From assembly GCA_017451685.1 (NCBI GenBank), contig JAFTNV010000007.1, positions 1 to 38,431 of the forward strand: a stretch of 38,431 bases of DNA. The letters run 5' to 3'. Made by a program: the position numbers and the translations under genes. Every line of letters begins with the position of its first letter. The stretch's first letter is position 1. Of this stretch, positions 1 through 9,124 are shown one piece after another. This DNA is from Alistipes sp. Its GTDB lineage: Bacteria; Bacteroidota; Bacteroidia; Bacteroidales; Rikenellaceae. The notes under the pieces were generated by a model. That model did not search any database. It was not told the origin of the DNA and was given only the letters and a program-made list of their open reading frames with translations.

Positions 1-71
1 GTGGTCCCGGCTGTTTACGAAAAATATTATGTTATTCTTTCAATTCCAGTTGAGCTGAACAGCTCGCAATA

Positions 72-102
72 CAAAGATAGCAACTTTATATATATATACA
101 AA
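72..102 (-). promoter_or_regulatory. Bacteroidetes-type promoter facing the left window edge
   Basis: On the minus strand a -7 element TATCTTTG (72-79) lies 19 nt from a TTTG -33 element (99-102), the canonical spacing. It would drive a minus-strand transcript leaving the window to the left. No ATG or GTG lies on the minus strand in 1-70, so the gene itself starts outside the window or is an RNA. The -33 box abuts the ruvB terminator hairpin. Confidence 0.5.
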
Positions 103-133
103 AACCTGCCTAACAAAAAACTTGTTAGACAGG
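101..133 (-). terminator. ruvB terminator hairpin
   Basis: A 12-bp stem with one mismatch (105-116 with 122-133, 5-nt loop) is followed on the minus strand by TTTT. It sits 57 bp beyond the ruvB stop codon and fits a Rho-independent terminator. Confidence 0.7.
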
Positions 134-189
134 CTCATTTTGTTGTTGTTTGCTGTCTGTTCGTTCAGATGTTTGTTGTACGCAATGTA

Positions 190-1206
190 TTAAAACAGAG
201 ATTGTTCCTCGCTGTTACCGAAAGCATAGCCGAGGTGCTTGTATGCTAACTCCGTAGCCTCGCGACCGCGGGGTGTGCGCTTAAGAAAACCCTCCTTAAT
301 GAGGAATGGCTCGTATACCTCCTCTACGGTGCCCGCCTCCTCGCTCACGGCCGTAGCCACGGTGTTAAGACCTACGGGGCCACCGTTGAACTTCTCGATG
401 ATGGTAGCGAGAATCTTGTTGTCCATCTGGTCAAGACCGCGCGAGTCGATGTTGAGTGCCGCGAGGGCTACGCGCGTGATGTCCACATCTATGTGTCCCT
501 CACCCTCGACCATAGCGAAGTCGCGCACACGGCGCAGTAGGGCATTGGCAATACGTGGCGTGCCACGTGAGCGTAGGGCTATCTCGAGTGCCGCATCGTC
601 GTCGATGGATATGTCGAGGATTGATGCTGAGCGCTTTACGATGCCGGCAAGCACCGGAGCATCGTAGTATTCGAGGTGACACTGTATACCAAAGCGGGCG
701 CGTAGGGGCGAGGTGAGCAGACCGCTACGTGTCGTTGCACCAACCAACGTAAATGGCGCTAACTCTATCTGTATTGAGCGTGCTGCGGGACCCTTGTCCA
801 AGACGATGTCAATTTTGAAGTCCTCCATCGCAGAGTAGAGATACTCCTCGACGATGGGGCTCAGGCGGTGTATCTCGTCGATGAAGAGCACGTCGCCAGG
901 AGTGAGATTGGTGAGCAATCCCGCAAGGTCGCCCGGCTTGTCGAGCACGGGGCCAGATGTCACGCGCAGCTGTGCTCCCATCTCGTTGGCAATGATGTTT
1001 GCAAGTGTTGTCTTGCCCAATCCAGGAGGGCCGTGCAGGAGCACGTGGTCGAGCGAGTCGCCACGCATGAGCGCAGCCTTGATAAATATCTTGAGGTTGG
1101 CGACAATCTTGTCCTGACCGGCAAAGTTTTCTAAGGCTTGGGGGCGTATGCGGCCCTCAAACTCCTTGTCGCTCTCAATGTTACGCATATTTCTGTCTAC
1201 TCCCAT
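190..1206 (-). CDS. ruvB: Holliday junction branch migration DNA helicase RuvB
   Basis: RuvB is the AAA+ motor that drives Holliday junction branch migration with RuvA. Seen: Walker A GPPGLGKT (about residues 59-66), Walker B LFIDEIH (107-113), sensor-1 GATTRSG, the arginine-finger region PLRARFG, and the C-terminal winged helix ending in [18 protein letters not shown]. The open frame extends to 1254, but I place the start at the ATG at 1206 (338 aa). The only convincing promoter (-7 at 1232-1239) lies between the two candidates, and the upstream residues are not RuvB-like. The gene is alone on its strand and followed by a hairpin terminator. Identification is secure from motif order and length. 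Confidence 0.97.
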   Translation of the reverse strand: MGVDRNMRNIESDKEFEGRIRPQALENFAGQDKIVANLKIFIKAALMRGDSLDHVLLHGPPGLGKTTLANIIANEMGAQLRVTSGPVLDKPGDLAGLLTNLTPGDVLFIDEIHRLSPIVEEYLYSAMEDFKIDIVLDKGPAARSIQIELAPFTLVGATTRSGLLTSPLRARFGIQCHLEYYDAPVLAGIVKRSASILDISIDDDAALEIALRSRGTPRIANALLRRVRDFAMVEGEGHIDVDITRVALAALNIDSRGLDQMDNKILATIIEKFNGGPVGLNTVATAVSEEAGTVEEVYEPFLIKEGFLKRTPRGREATELAYKHLGYAFGNSEEQSLF

Positions 1207-1231
1207 AGCGGAATGTTTTGTATTCTTTTTG

Positions 1232-1263
1232 CAAATATACTCTTTTATGCTCAAAAATACAAA
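1232..1263 (-). promoter_or_regulatory. ruvB promoter
   Basis: The minus strand carries a -7 element TATATTTG (1232-1239) and a -33 TTTG (1260-1263) separated by 20 nt, matching the Bacteroidetes primary sigma consensus. It leaves a leader of about 20 nt before the ATG at 1206 and argues against the longer 1254 start. Confidence 0.65.
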
Positions 1264-1376
1264 TATATCCTCTTTGTGGAACGAATTTCGTTACCTCTTA
1301 TCACGTAGTGATAATGATGATGAAAGAATATGCATTAAAAATATCGAAAAAAAGAGTAATTTTCAAATTAATGTCG

Positions 1377-1384
1377 TATATTTG
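1377..1384 (+). promoter_or_regulatory. -7 element for the nuclease/TonB operon
   Basis: TATATTTG matches TAnnTTTG and lies about 112 bp before the first ATG of the operon, predicting a leader of about 100 nt. No good -33 TTTG is present at the usual distance, so the promoter may be weak or activator-dependent. I see no small gene in the rest of the 1207-1495 gap. Confidence 0.45.
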
Positions 1385-1495
1385 TCTTTCCGAAGTTGTG
1401 CTTAGAAGCGCGATTTTGTGGTTTAAGCATGTGATTTATTGATACATACAATTACATTTATCAACTCATTAACTAACAATTAAAAACTAAACGCT

Positions 1496-3769
1496 ATGAC
1501 AAACAAGCTTTTTAAGTCATTCTTTGCCGTAGTTGCGATTCTGGGTGTAGCACTCGGTTTCACATCGTGCGAGAAGGATGGTGACAAGGTTGCGGATGAC
1601 CCCAAAATTGAGGTCTCTGCTTCATCGCTCAACTTCACCAATGCTGAGGGAGAGCAGACTGTTGACATTACCTCTAACGCTAATTGGGAGGTTAAGGCTG
1701 TCAATGTTGACTGGGTGACGGTTACTCCTATGTCGGGTAACGGTAATAAGACTATCACCGTATCTGTTGCTGAGAACAATACAGGTGAGATTCGTGAGAC
1801 TACGATTAAGGTTGTTGCTCTCCACGCGACACTTGGTGACTGGGACACTAAGAGCATCAAGGTTTCGCAGTCGGCTACCGAGGCTCCTACCGTAGATGAG
1901 GAGTTGCTCTATGGCGATAACTTCGATGGCGAGGAGGCAACTAAGACCTATGGTTCGGGCTCTTCATGGCCTTTTATCGACCAGTTCACTGCGTTTGCTA
2001 ACGCTGAGGGCCCCGCTTCGGACAACGTAACTTACAGCGGTAACGGTGTATCTGTTCGCGCTAACTCTGCATCGAATAGCGATTATTCTGACTATAAGGG
2101 TTCAGGCTTGAACAACATCTTCTTCGGCAAGAGCGCTTACTTCCAGATTAACAATATCGCTTTGAATGCTGCTCAGGCAAGCTACAAGCTTACCTTCGGT
2201 ACTGAGAAGTTTGATAACGATAATAAGGAGGCTCTCTTTGACAATGCTGAGTTCCACGTTCTTCTCTCTATGGACGGCTATGGCTGGTCAGAGATTGAGT
2301 ACGAGTATGCTGGTACTGCGGCCGCTCGTTGGAATGTTGCTACCGCAAACTTCACTCTTACTACCGTTCCCGAGAACCTCTACATCAAGTTTGTTGCTGA
2401 TGTTGATAGCGTATATCGTATCGACGATGTTAAGCTCTTCGTTGGCAATGGTGGTCAGCAGGTAACGCTCACTCCCGGTGAGGCTCCCGAGGAGGGTACT
2501 ATCATCGCTGCTATCAATACCGCTGATGGCGAGTCTGTAAAGGTTGACGAGGCTACGGTTATCGCTATCTACAACCGCGGTTTCTTGATGGAGGATGCTA
2601 CAGGTAAGCTCCTCGTTTACACTAACGAGACGGCTACCGTTACTATTGGTACGAAGGTTTCTGTCGAGGGTACTGTGACTTCTTATGGTGGCTTCAAGCA
2701 GTTTGCTGCTATTAAGGATGCTGATGGCAACTATGGCCCTGCTCCCACGGTTACGACTATTGCAGAGGGTACATTCACACAGCCCGCGCCCAAGACGATG
2801 GATGGCGCTGCTATGGATGCATACCTCAACAATCCTACTATCGAGTACGTTGAGTACACCGGTGTTTTGACTATCAGCGGCTCATACTACAATGTTACCG
2901 TAGAGGATGCTCAGACTGCTATTGGCTCAATCTCTTATCCTATCGCAGGTGCTGTTGATGCTGCCGATGGCCAGACTATCGTTGTTCGTGGCTACACTAT
3001 CGGTACAAGCAGCTCGAAGTATGTAAACACTATGCTTGTTGAGTGCACCGCCGAGGGCGAGGCTCCTGAGCTTGAGGTTAAGGAGGTGACTATTGCTGGG
3101 TTCTTGGAGGCCGAGGAGGATAACACATGGTACAAGCTTACGGGTGTTATCGGCGAGATAAAGAGCGCCGATTATGGCAACTTCTATATAAGCGACGATA
3201 CAGACGAGACATACGTATATGGTCTTTACGATGCAGAAGGCAATAAGGTGTTCACTTCACTTGGTCTTAAGACGGGTGACACTATCACGCTCCGTGGCCG
3301 TCGTTCATCATACAAGGAGGTTCCCCAGGTAGCTAGTGCAGTTTACATTTCGCACGTTGCAGGCGCTGAGGTTGAGCAGCCCGAGAATGAGGCTACTCTC
3401 TCGTTCGCAGATGTTGCAAACCGCACATCGTACACTACTGAGCAGCAGGTATGGGAGCAGAACGGTATTACCTTGACAAACAACAAGGGTGAGTCAACAA
3501 ACAATGTTGGTGACTATTCAGCTCCTGCACGCTTCTACAAGAGCTCTAACTTGACGGTGGAGACTGAGAAGGCTATGACTAAGATTGTCTTTGCTTGCAA
3601 TAGCGCTACGTATGCTACGGCATTGCAGGGCTCAATCACCTCGGGTGCTGTTACGGTTGATGGTAGCATCGTGACTGTTACGCTTGCAGACTCTGCAACG
3701 TCGTACTCTATCGCTTCGTTGGGAGCTCAGGTACGTATGAACAGCTTGACTGTTACTTTCGCTGAGTAA
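1496..3769 (+). CDS. surface lipoprotein with BACON, jelly-roll-like and repeated OB-like domains
   Basis: This 757-aa protein starts with a lipoprotein signal (lipid-accepting Cys25 in FTSC), so it should be anchored in the outer membrane. Reading along: a BACON-type beta-sandwich (about 36-126, ending in IKVSQSA); a domain at about 137-316 starting LLYGDNFDG, resembling the choice-of-anchor/jelly-roll modules of surface proteins; then OB-like stretches at about 340-410 (GFLMEDATGKLLVYT), 440-515 and 530-620 (GNFYISDDTDETYVYG); and a C-terminal beta domain (630-757). OB folds commonly bind nucleic acid or sugar. Next to two nucleases and a TonB receptor, a nucleic-acid-capturing role is a reasonable inference. 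It is the first gene of a five-gene operon. Domain borders are estimated by eye and the ligand is unproven. Confidence 0.8.
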   Translation: MTNKLFKSFFAVVAILGVALGFTSCEKDGDKVADDPKIEVSASSLNFTNAEGEQTVDITSNANWEVKAVNVDWVTVTPMSGNGNKTITVSVAENNTGEIRETTIKVVALHATLGDWDTKSIKVSQSATEAPTVDEELLYGDNFDGEEATKTYGSGSSWPFIDQFTAFANAEGPASDNVTYSGNGVSVRANSASNSDYSDYKGSGLNNIFFGKSAYFQINNIALNAAQASYKLTFGTEKFDNDNKEALFDNAEFHVLLSMDGYGWSEIEYEYAGTAAARWNVATANFTLTTVPENLYIKFVADVDSVYRIDDVKLFVGNGGQQVTLTPGEAPEEGTIIAAINTADGESVKVDEATVIAIYNRGFLMEDATGKLLVYTNETATVTIGTKVSVEGTVTSYGGFKQFAAIKDADGNYGPAPTVTTIAEGTFTQPAPKTMDGAAMDAYLNNPTIEYVEYTGVLTISGSYYNVTVEDAQTAIGSISYPIAGAVDAADGQTIVVRGYTIGTSSSKYVNTMLVECTAEGEAPELEVKEVTIAGFLEAEEDNTWYKLTGVIGEIKSADYGNFYISDDTDETYVYGLYDAEGNKVFTSLGLKTGDTITLRGRRSSYKEVPQVASAVYISHVAGAEVEQPENEATLSFADVANRTSYTTEQQVWEQNGITLTNNKGESTNNVGDYSAPARFYKSSNLTVETEKAMTKIVFACNSATYATALQGSITSGAVTVDGSIVTVTLADSATSYSIASLGAQVRMNSLTVTFAE

Positions 3770-3790
3770 CGATTCTATCTTTCGCTGGTG

Positions 3791-3819
3791 GCCTCGGGTG
3801 GGGTAGTCCTGCCCGAGGC
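3791..3819 (+). terminator. intra-operon hairpin, possible partial terminator
   Basis: Perfect 8-bp arms GCCTCGGG (3791-3798) and CCCGAGGC (3812-3819) lie in the 110-bp gap between the first and second genes of the operon. Only TTTT about 20 nt downstream follows, so it may attenuate or stabilise the mRNA rather than terminate fully. Confidence 0.4.
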
Positions 3820-3879
3820 TCTGCGAGAGAGTTTTACAAAAACGGATATAACACATATCTTAATTATAAATCATATATC

Positions 3880-5094
3880 GTGAAAAAGGGGTTGTTAATA
3901 TTGTTTGCGATTGTTGCTGTTGTTATTGTGGGCTGCGAGAGTGGCGCAAATGAGGATAAGAACGCCAACAATGAGGTGGTGGTGAGCAATGCCTATCTCA
4001 AGGCTTCGGAGGTGGATGGTAGAAGCACGAATTGCGCTGTGGTGCTACAGGCACAACAGGGTACGTCGTACTCGGCAACCGTCACATCGGAGGATGGGTG
4101 GATTGCCTTCACTGGCAAGCAGACAACCGTGTCGAATAGGATGACAGCGACGGAGAAGGTGCTGTATCTCTATTTCGATGCCAATACTACGGGTAAGGAG
4201 CGCACTGCAACGATTGTCGTGGAGTTCGATGATGGTAGTCGTTTCGAGGAGGTGTTGATGCAGCATTGCTTCGATACATCTATAGCCTTGGAGCGCCAAT
4301 GGGCAGAGCTTCCCGTGTGTGAGGAGCGTAACGGCTATCTCTATCGCACGCACTACGGACAGCTCGGCGCCAAGATGGATGCTCGAAACTACACCTTCTG
4401 CTTCGACCCCGAGGTGCGAGCATCGTTGTGGGTAGCATATCCGCTACATACGTCGCACATGACCGGTAATGGTAATCGCAACAACAGCACCTTCGGCTAC
4501 GACCCCACGGTGGATGACGAGGTACAAGCCGACCTCTCGAGGTCGTACAACGGTTGGTACGATAGAGGTCATCAGCTCCCTGCAGCCGACAGAAAGTGCT
4601 CGCAGGAGATGATGGATCAGACGTTCTATGCCACCAACATGACCCCACAGCAGGGTAACTTCAACCAGAACAAGTGGGGTGCGCTGGAGGGTCGCGTGCG
4701 TGGCTTCGCATGTGCCGACACGCTCTATGTCGTTACGGGAGCATACTTCGATGGCGAGAGCCACAACTCGACGATAGATGCCTCGACGACGGATCGCTCG
4801 GGAAACAGGTGTCCCACGCCCACGCACTACTACAAGGCGCTCCTACGCACAAGCAAGGGTAACACCGGCCGTAGCATAACCGAGGCGACGGAGGCGGTGC
4901 AGTTGCGCGCCATAGTATTCTGGATGGAGCATGCCAACACCCAAAGCGTAACGACGATAACATCGGCCGACTGCATATCGGTAGCCGAGTTGGAGCGCAG
5001 AACGGGATTTACCTTCTTCCCGATGATTGACGATGCCATAGAGGCGGAGGTGAAGGCCTCGGCCGTGCCGTCGCTATGGGGCATAAGCAACTAA
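3880..5094 (+). CDS. BACON-domain DNA/RNA non-specific endonuclease lipoprotein
   Basis: A 404-aa secreted nuclease of the NUC (Serratia/NucA-type beta-beta-alpha-metal) family. A GTG start gives a lipoprotein signal with Cys19 (VIVGC). Residues about 33-128 look like a BACON-type beta-sandwich; the nuclease domain covers about 150-390. The catalytic signature is intact: YDRGH (His231 is the general base), NMTPQ at 253-257, FNQNKW with Asn262 as the expected metal ligand, and Glu270 in the W..LE motif. Such enzymes cut single- and double-stranded DNA and RNA without sequence preference. Lipid anchoring predicts action at the cell surface, making oligonucleotides for the downstream phosphodiesterase and TonB receptor. 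Family call is firm; surface location is inferred. Confidence 0.92.
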   Translation: MKKGLLILFAIVAVVIVGCESGANEDKNANNEVVVSNAYLKASEVDGRSTNCAVVLQAQQGTSYSATVTSEDGWIAFTGKQTTVSNRMTATEKVLYLYFDANTTGKERTATIVVEFDDGSRFEEVLMQHCFDTSIALERQWAELPVCEERNGYLYRTHYGQLGAKMDARNYTFCFDPEVRASLWVAYPLHTSHMTGNGNRNNSTFGYDPTVDDEVQADLSRSYNGWYDRGHQLPAADRKCSQEMMDQTFYATNMTPQQGNFNQNKWGALEGRVRGFACADTLYVVTGAYFDGESHNSTIDASTTDRSGNRCPTPTHYYKALLRTSKGNTGRSITEATEAVQLRAIVFWMEHANTQSVTTITSADCISVAELERRTGFTFFPMIDDAIEAEVKASAVPSLWGISN

Positions 5095-5123
5095 CGAGCA
5101 AAACAAACAATAACCGTTATACT

Positions 5124-6167
5124 ATGAGAAGAAATGTGTTAATGCTATGTGTGGCGCTATTCTCGTTTGTCACCCTGTATGCGCAGGACGAAGTGAAGCC
5201 CTACACCGTAGTCTTCTACAACCTCGAAAACCTCTTCGACATCTACAACGACCCCGAGACTCACGACGATGAGTTTACGCCCGAGGGTGTGAAGAAGTGG
5301 AACGAGATTAAGTATCAGAAGAAGCTCACGAACATGGAGCGCGTGCTGTTCGACATTGCGGCGATACAGAAAGAGTATCCTATCGTAATCGGTGTGTCGG
5401 AGATTGAAAATCGCACGGTGTTGGAGGACCTTATCTCGCAGCCCAAGCTCGCGGGGGCGAACTACCGCATCTGTCACTACGACTCGCCCGATGCGCGTGG
5501 CGTGGATGTGGCGTTCCTCTACCGCTCGGATGTATTCAAGCTCGAAGGCTCGGACAATATCAAGCTCAAGGTCGAGGAGCTACCCAACTTCCGCACGCGT
5601 GACCTTGTGGTCATGTGGGGAACAATCGAGGGTGAGCCCTTCTACTTCCTCGTGTCGCACTGGCCCTCGCGCCTCGGTGGTAAGGATGCCTCGCAGTTCA
5701 AGCGCGATGCTTGCGCCAAGCAGATACGCGAGATTAAGGACTCGCTCCTAAACGAAAACCCCGCGACGAAGGTTATCGTCATGGGTGACTTCAACGACGA
5801 TGCTACGGATGCGAGCATCGTGAAGGTAATGGGTGCCAAGGGTAAGACAAAGGAGCTCGTTGCGGGCGACTTCTTCAACCCCTACAACCAGATGTTGCGC
5901 GCAGGCCTCGGCACGTTGGCATATCAGGATGCGTGGAATCTCTTCGACAATATATGTGTTACGGAGAACTTGGTGAATGCCAAGGAGGGTGAGTTGCGCC
6001 TCGTGAAGGGCAAGGGCATGAAGTATTGGGGTAATATCTTCTCGCGCTCGTACATGCTTCAGCAGGAGGGTCAGTACAAAGGTTATCCCCTGCGTACGTT
6101 CGTCACGAACAACTTCCAGAATGGCTTTAGCGACCACTTCCCCGTATATATTTATATAGGTAGGTAA
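5124..6167 (+). CDS. secreted endonuclease/exonuclease/phosphatase-family enzyme
   Basis: This 347-aa protein has a cleavable signal peptide (LYA|QDE, no lipobox), so it is probably periplasmic or secreted. The EEP (DNase I-like) metallo-phosphodiesterase motifs are present in order: FYNLENLFD (31-39), the metal ligand Glu in GVSEIEN (about 93), SHW (178-180), GDFND (221-225) and the terminal catalytic SDH (336-338). I use the ATG at 5124; an in-frame upstream ATG at 5076 overlaps the previous gene and would bury the signal peptide. It probably degrades DNA/RNA fragments or removes phosphates after the upstream nuclease. The exact substrate cannot be told from sequence. Confidence 0.9.
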   Translation: MRRNVLMLCVALFSFVTLYAQDEVKPYTVVFYNLENLFDIYNDPETHDDEFTPEGVKKWNEIKYQKKLTNMERVLFDIAAIQKEYPIVIGVSEIENRTVLEDLISQPKLAGANYRICHYDSPDARGVDVAFLYRSDVFKLEGSDNIKLKVEELPNFRTRDLVVMWGTIEGEPFYFLVSHWPSRLGGKDASQFKRDACAKQIREIKDSLLNENPATKVIVMGDFNDDATDASIVKVMGAKGKTKELVAGDFFNPYNQMLRAGLGTLAYQDAWNLFDNICVTENLVNAKEGELRLVKGKGMKYWGNIFSRSYMLQQEGQYKGYPLRTFVTNNFQNGFSDHFPVYIYIGR

Positions 6168-6182
6168 TTAATTCATACTTCT

Positions 6183-9113
6183 ATGAGGAAATTTATACTA
6201 ACAATCATTTGCACGCTTCTATGCCTCGGTGCCTATGCGCAGACAGGAGGTATGAAGGGTGTGGTTGTGTCGCGCGATGGCAGAACGCCCATTCAGGGTG
6301 TTCAGCTCTATGTTGACGATGTGGCTGTCAACACGACGACAAACCAAGACGGTGAGTTTATCATCGAGGGCTTGGCTCCGGGTCAGTATATGTTGCGCTT
6401 GGAGGCTCCCGACTTCGAGGATTTGGAACTTATGGTGCGCGTGAAGGAGCTCGTGCACGACATGCAGAACGTAGTCATGGTGCCCTCGACGATGATGATG
6501 ATTGACGACTCGGCATTTGCCGAGCTGGACACGGATGTGGAGAGTGCGGGCGACTCTCAGGCGTTGCCAACATCGCTCTCGGCATCGAAGGATGTGTTCA
6601 ACAACATCGCCTCGTATCGCTTCTCGGAGATGCGCTTCAACGTGCGTGGCTACGACTCGCAGTATCAGGATGTATATCTCAACGGCATACGCTTCAATGA
6701 TGCACTGACGAGCTATGGCCCATGGTCGCTGTGGAGTGGCTTGAACGATGCCACACGTAACCAGGAGACAACAACAGGCCTCGAGATGTCGGACTTCGGC
6801 CTAGGTGGCGTGGCGGGTACTACCAACATCAACGCCCGCGCCTCGCAACTACGTAAGGGCTTCCGTGCAAGTGTTGTAAACTCTACGCAGCTATACCGCT
6901 TCCGCGCCATGGTGAGCTACGCCTCGGGTGCGCTGGACAACGGCTGGTCGTATGGCTTCACGCTCTCGACACGCCAGGGTGGCAATGGCTACGTGGATGG
7001 CGTATACTACAACGCTTACGGTTACTTCCTCTCGGCAGAGAAGGTGTTTAACTCGCGTCACCGCCTCTCGGCAACGATACTTGGTACTCCCACAACACGT
7101 GGCGCACAGCAGGCATCTACGCAGGAGGCCTACGACCTCTGGGGCGACAACTACTACAACCCCAACGTGGGCTTGCAGAATGGCGAGGAGCGAAATGCGC
7201 GTGTGCGCCGCATGCATGAGCCTATCGCCATGTTGAACTACAACTGGCAGATATCGGAGAACACCAACCTCTCGGTTGCTACGTCGGTGCGCTTCGGATT
7301 CAATGGCTACTCGGCACTCACATGGTACAAGGGTGAGGACCCCCGTCCCGACTACTACCGTAAGTTACCCTCGTACTATGGCGACCGCCTCGAGCGTCGC
7401 ATGATGCTCAATAAGTTTGCCGAGAACAACGACATGACACTCCCCTTTAGCGATGTCGACATCGAGACCGACAAGTTGAAGTATAAGGAGTATATGCAGA
7501 ACTGGGATGGCTATATCGACTTCGACGGTCTCATCCAGGACAACATGATGGGCGATGTGGATGTGGAGAAGTATGGCGAGGGTCATCGCTCGGTGGCGAT
7601 GATCGAGGAGCGCCACACCGACCAGATAGACTATAACTTCGCAGCACAGCTCGGTCACATCTTCCGTGGTGGCTCTAAGCTGACGGCGGGCTTGCGTGCG
7701 CGTGTAAATCGCACGGAGTACTACTCGACGGTTAAGGACTTGCTCGGTGGCGACTATTGGTTGGATGTTGATAAGTTCGCTGAGCGCGACTTCGGTAACA
7801 ACGTCGAGGCATACCAGAACAACATGGCATACTACCGCGAGCATGGCCAGGCACAGACTGTGCGTGAGGGCGACAAGTACGGCTACGACTACTACGCACA
7901 CGTGCGCCAAGGTCAGCTGTGGGCTATGTACGAGATTTCGGCTGGTGGCTTCTCGGCAAATGTAGGTGCCGAGGTGGGCTTCTCGAGCATGTGGCGCGAG
8001 GGTCTTTGGGAGAAGGGCTTGTTCCAGAATGCCAATGCCGGTGGCGACCGTGGCAAGACATCGCTCGGCAACTCGGACAAGATTAACAACCTCACCTACA
8101 AGGTGAAGGCTAACCTTTCGTACCAGTTCTCGGGTGCTCACAGCATCGACCTCAACGCTACGGCGATGCAGAACGCCCCGATGTTCAACAACGCCTTCGT
8201 GTCGGCACGTACACGTAACCAGATAACCCCGGGCCTCGACTCGGAGAAGATTTATGGTGCAGACCTGAGCTATAACCTACGCCTGCCGTGGATACGTGCT
8301 CGCCTCTCGGCATACTACACGCAGATGATGGATCAGTCGAAGGTCATATCGTTCTACGACGATACGCAGAGCTCGTTTACCAACTTCGCAATGTCGGGCA
8401 TCGACAAGCGATATATGGGTGTTGAGCTCGGCTTGAATATTCCCATCGCGTGGGGCCTCTCGCTAAATGGCGCTGTAAGCTATGGCGACTATATCTACAC
8501 CTCGAACCCCAAGTTCACGCAGATGATTGATAACTCGGCAACGGATGTCGTAAATAGCGTTGTTAACTGGAAGGGCATGAAGGTGGAGAGCACGCCGCAG
8601 ACGGCCATAAACGTGGGCCTTAACTTCCGTGGCCCGAAGAACTGGTTTGCCTCGGTGGACTTCAACTACTACGATAGGTTGTACCTCTCGATGAACCCGA
8701 TGTATCGTACCGAGTATCTCCAGAAGGAGCTTATGCGTATCTACGACTTCTCAACCCTCGAGACGGGTCGTCAGAAGGCATACGTCATGGATATTATCGA
8801 CGGCATACGTGCTCAGGAGGAGTTGGGCGATGCCTACACCCTCAGCGCAAGCATCGGTAAGAACTGGTATATCAAGTATAAGTATACGCTCGGCTTCAGC
8901 CTTCAGGTGAACAACATCCTTAACTGCCAGACGATTCGCACTGGCGGTTACGAGCAGATGCGTCTGAACAAGATTTCTGACCCTATCATCGCTCCCAACA
9001 GCGAGGGTGGCATGTCAATCATCCAGAAGCCTACGACATACTCGCGTTTCGACTCGAAGTATTTCTATATGACGGGTCTTAACTACTATCTTAACATTTA
9101 CTTCAGATTCTAA
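6183..9113 (+). CDS. TonB-dependent outer-membrane receptor without SusD partner
   Basis: A 976-aa outer-membrane protein: signal peptide (AYA|QTGG), a carboxypeptidase-regulatory-like beta-sandwich at about 24-105 (GVVVSRDGRTPIQGV), a TonB plug at about 125-230 (FNVRGYDSQYQDVYLNGIR is the plug signature) and a 22-strand-type barrel ending in an aromatic residue (YYLNIYFRF). Unlike SusC proteins it is not followed by a SusD lipoprotein but by a DUF5689 lipoprotein, and it lies directly behind two secreted nucleases. I infer energised import of nucleic-acid fragments or their phosphate/nucleoside products. Metal or vitamin uptake remains possible. There are 15 bp to the gene before and 11 bp to the gene after. 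Confidence 0.93.
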   Translation: MRKFILTIICTLLCLGAYAQTGGMKGVVVSRDGRTPIQGVQLYVDDVAVNTTTNQDGEFIIEGLAPGQYMLRLEAPDFEDLELMVRVKELVHDMQNVVMVPSTMMMIDDSAFAELDTDVESAGDSQALPTSLSASKDVFNNIASYRFSEMRFNVRGYDSQYQDVYLNGIRFNDALTSYGPWSLWSGLNDATRNQETTTGLEMSDFGLGGVAGTTNINARASQLRKGFRASVVNSTQLYRFRAMVSYASGALDNGWSYGFTLSTRQGGNGYVDGVYYNAYGYFLSAEKVFNSRHRLSATILGTPTTRGAQQASTQEAYDLWGDNYYNPNVGLQNGEERNARVRRMHEPIAMLNYNWQISENTNLSVATSVRFGFNGYSALTWYKGEDPRPDYYRKLPSYYGDRLERRMMLNKFAENNDMTLPFSDVDIETDKLKYKEYMQNWDGYIDFDGLIQDNMMGDVDVEKYGEGHRSVAMIEERHTDQIDYNFAAQLGHIFRGGSKLTAGLRARVNRTEYYSTVKDLLGGDYWLDVDKFAERDFGNNVEAYQNNMAYYREHGQAQTVREGDKYGYDYYAHVRQGQLWAMYEISAGGFSANVGAEVGFSSMWREGLWEKGLFQNANAGGDRGKTSLGNSDKINNLTYKVKANLSYQFSGAHSIDLNATAMQNAPMFNNAFVSARTRNQITPGLDSEKIYGADLSYNLRLPWIRARLSAYYTQMMDQSKVISFYDDTQSSFTNFAMSGIDKRYMGVELGLNIPIAWGLSLNGAVSYGDYIYTSNPKFTQMIDNSATDVVNSVVNWKGMKVESTPQTAINVGLNFRGPKNWFASVDFNYYDRLYLSMNPMYRTEYLQKELMRIYDFSTLETGRQKAYVMDIIDGIRAQEELGDAYTLSASIGKNWYIKYKYTLGFSLQVNNILNCQTIRTGGYEQMRLNKISDPIIAPNSEGGMSIIQKPTTYSRFDSKYFYMTGLNYYLNIYFRF

Positions 9114-9124
9114 CGGCTAAACGT

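Noticed and set aside
1..249. Open frame of 82 codons on the plus strand at the left edge
   Set aside because: It starts with GTG at the window edge, runs through the ruvB terminator and the ruvB 3' end, and has no protein-like features.
7365..8141. 258-codon open frame on the minus strand inside the TonB receptor gene
   Set aside because: It is a shadow of a well-supported receptor, with Leu/Val/Thr/Ala-rich composition and no start signals.
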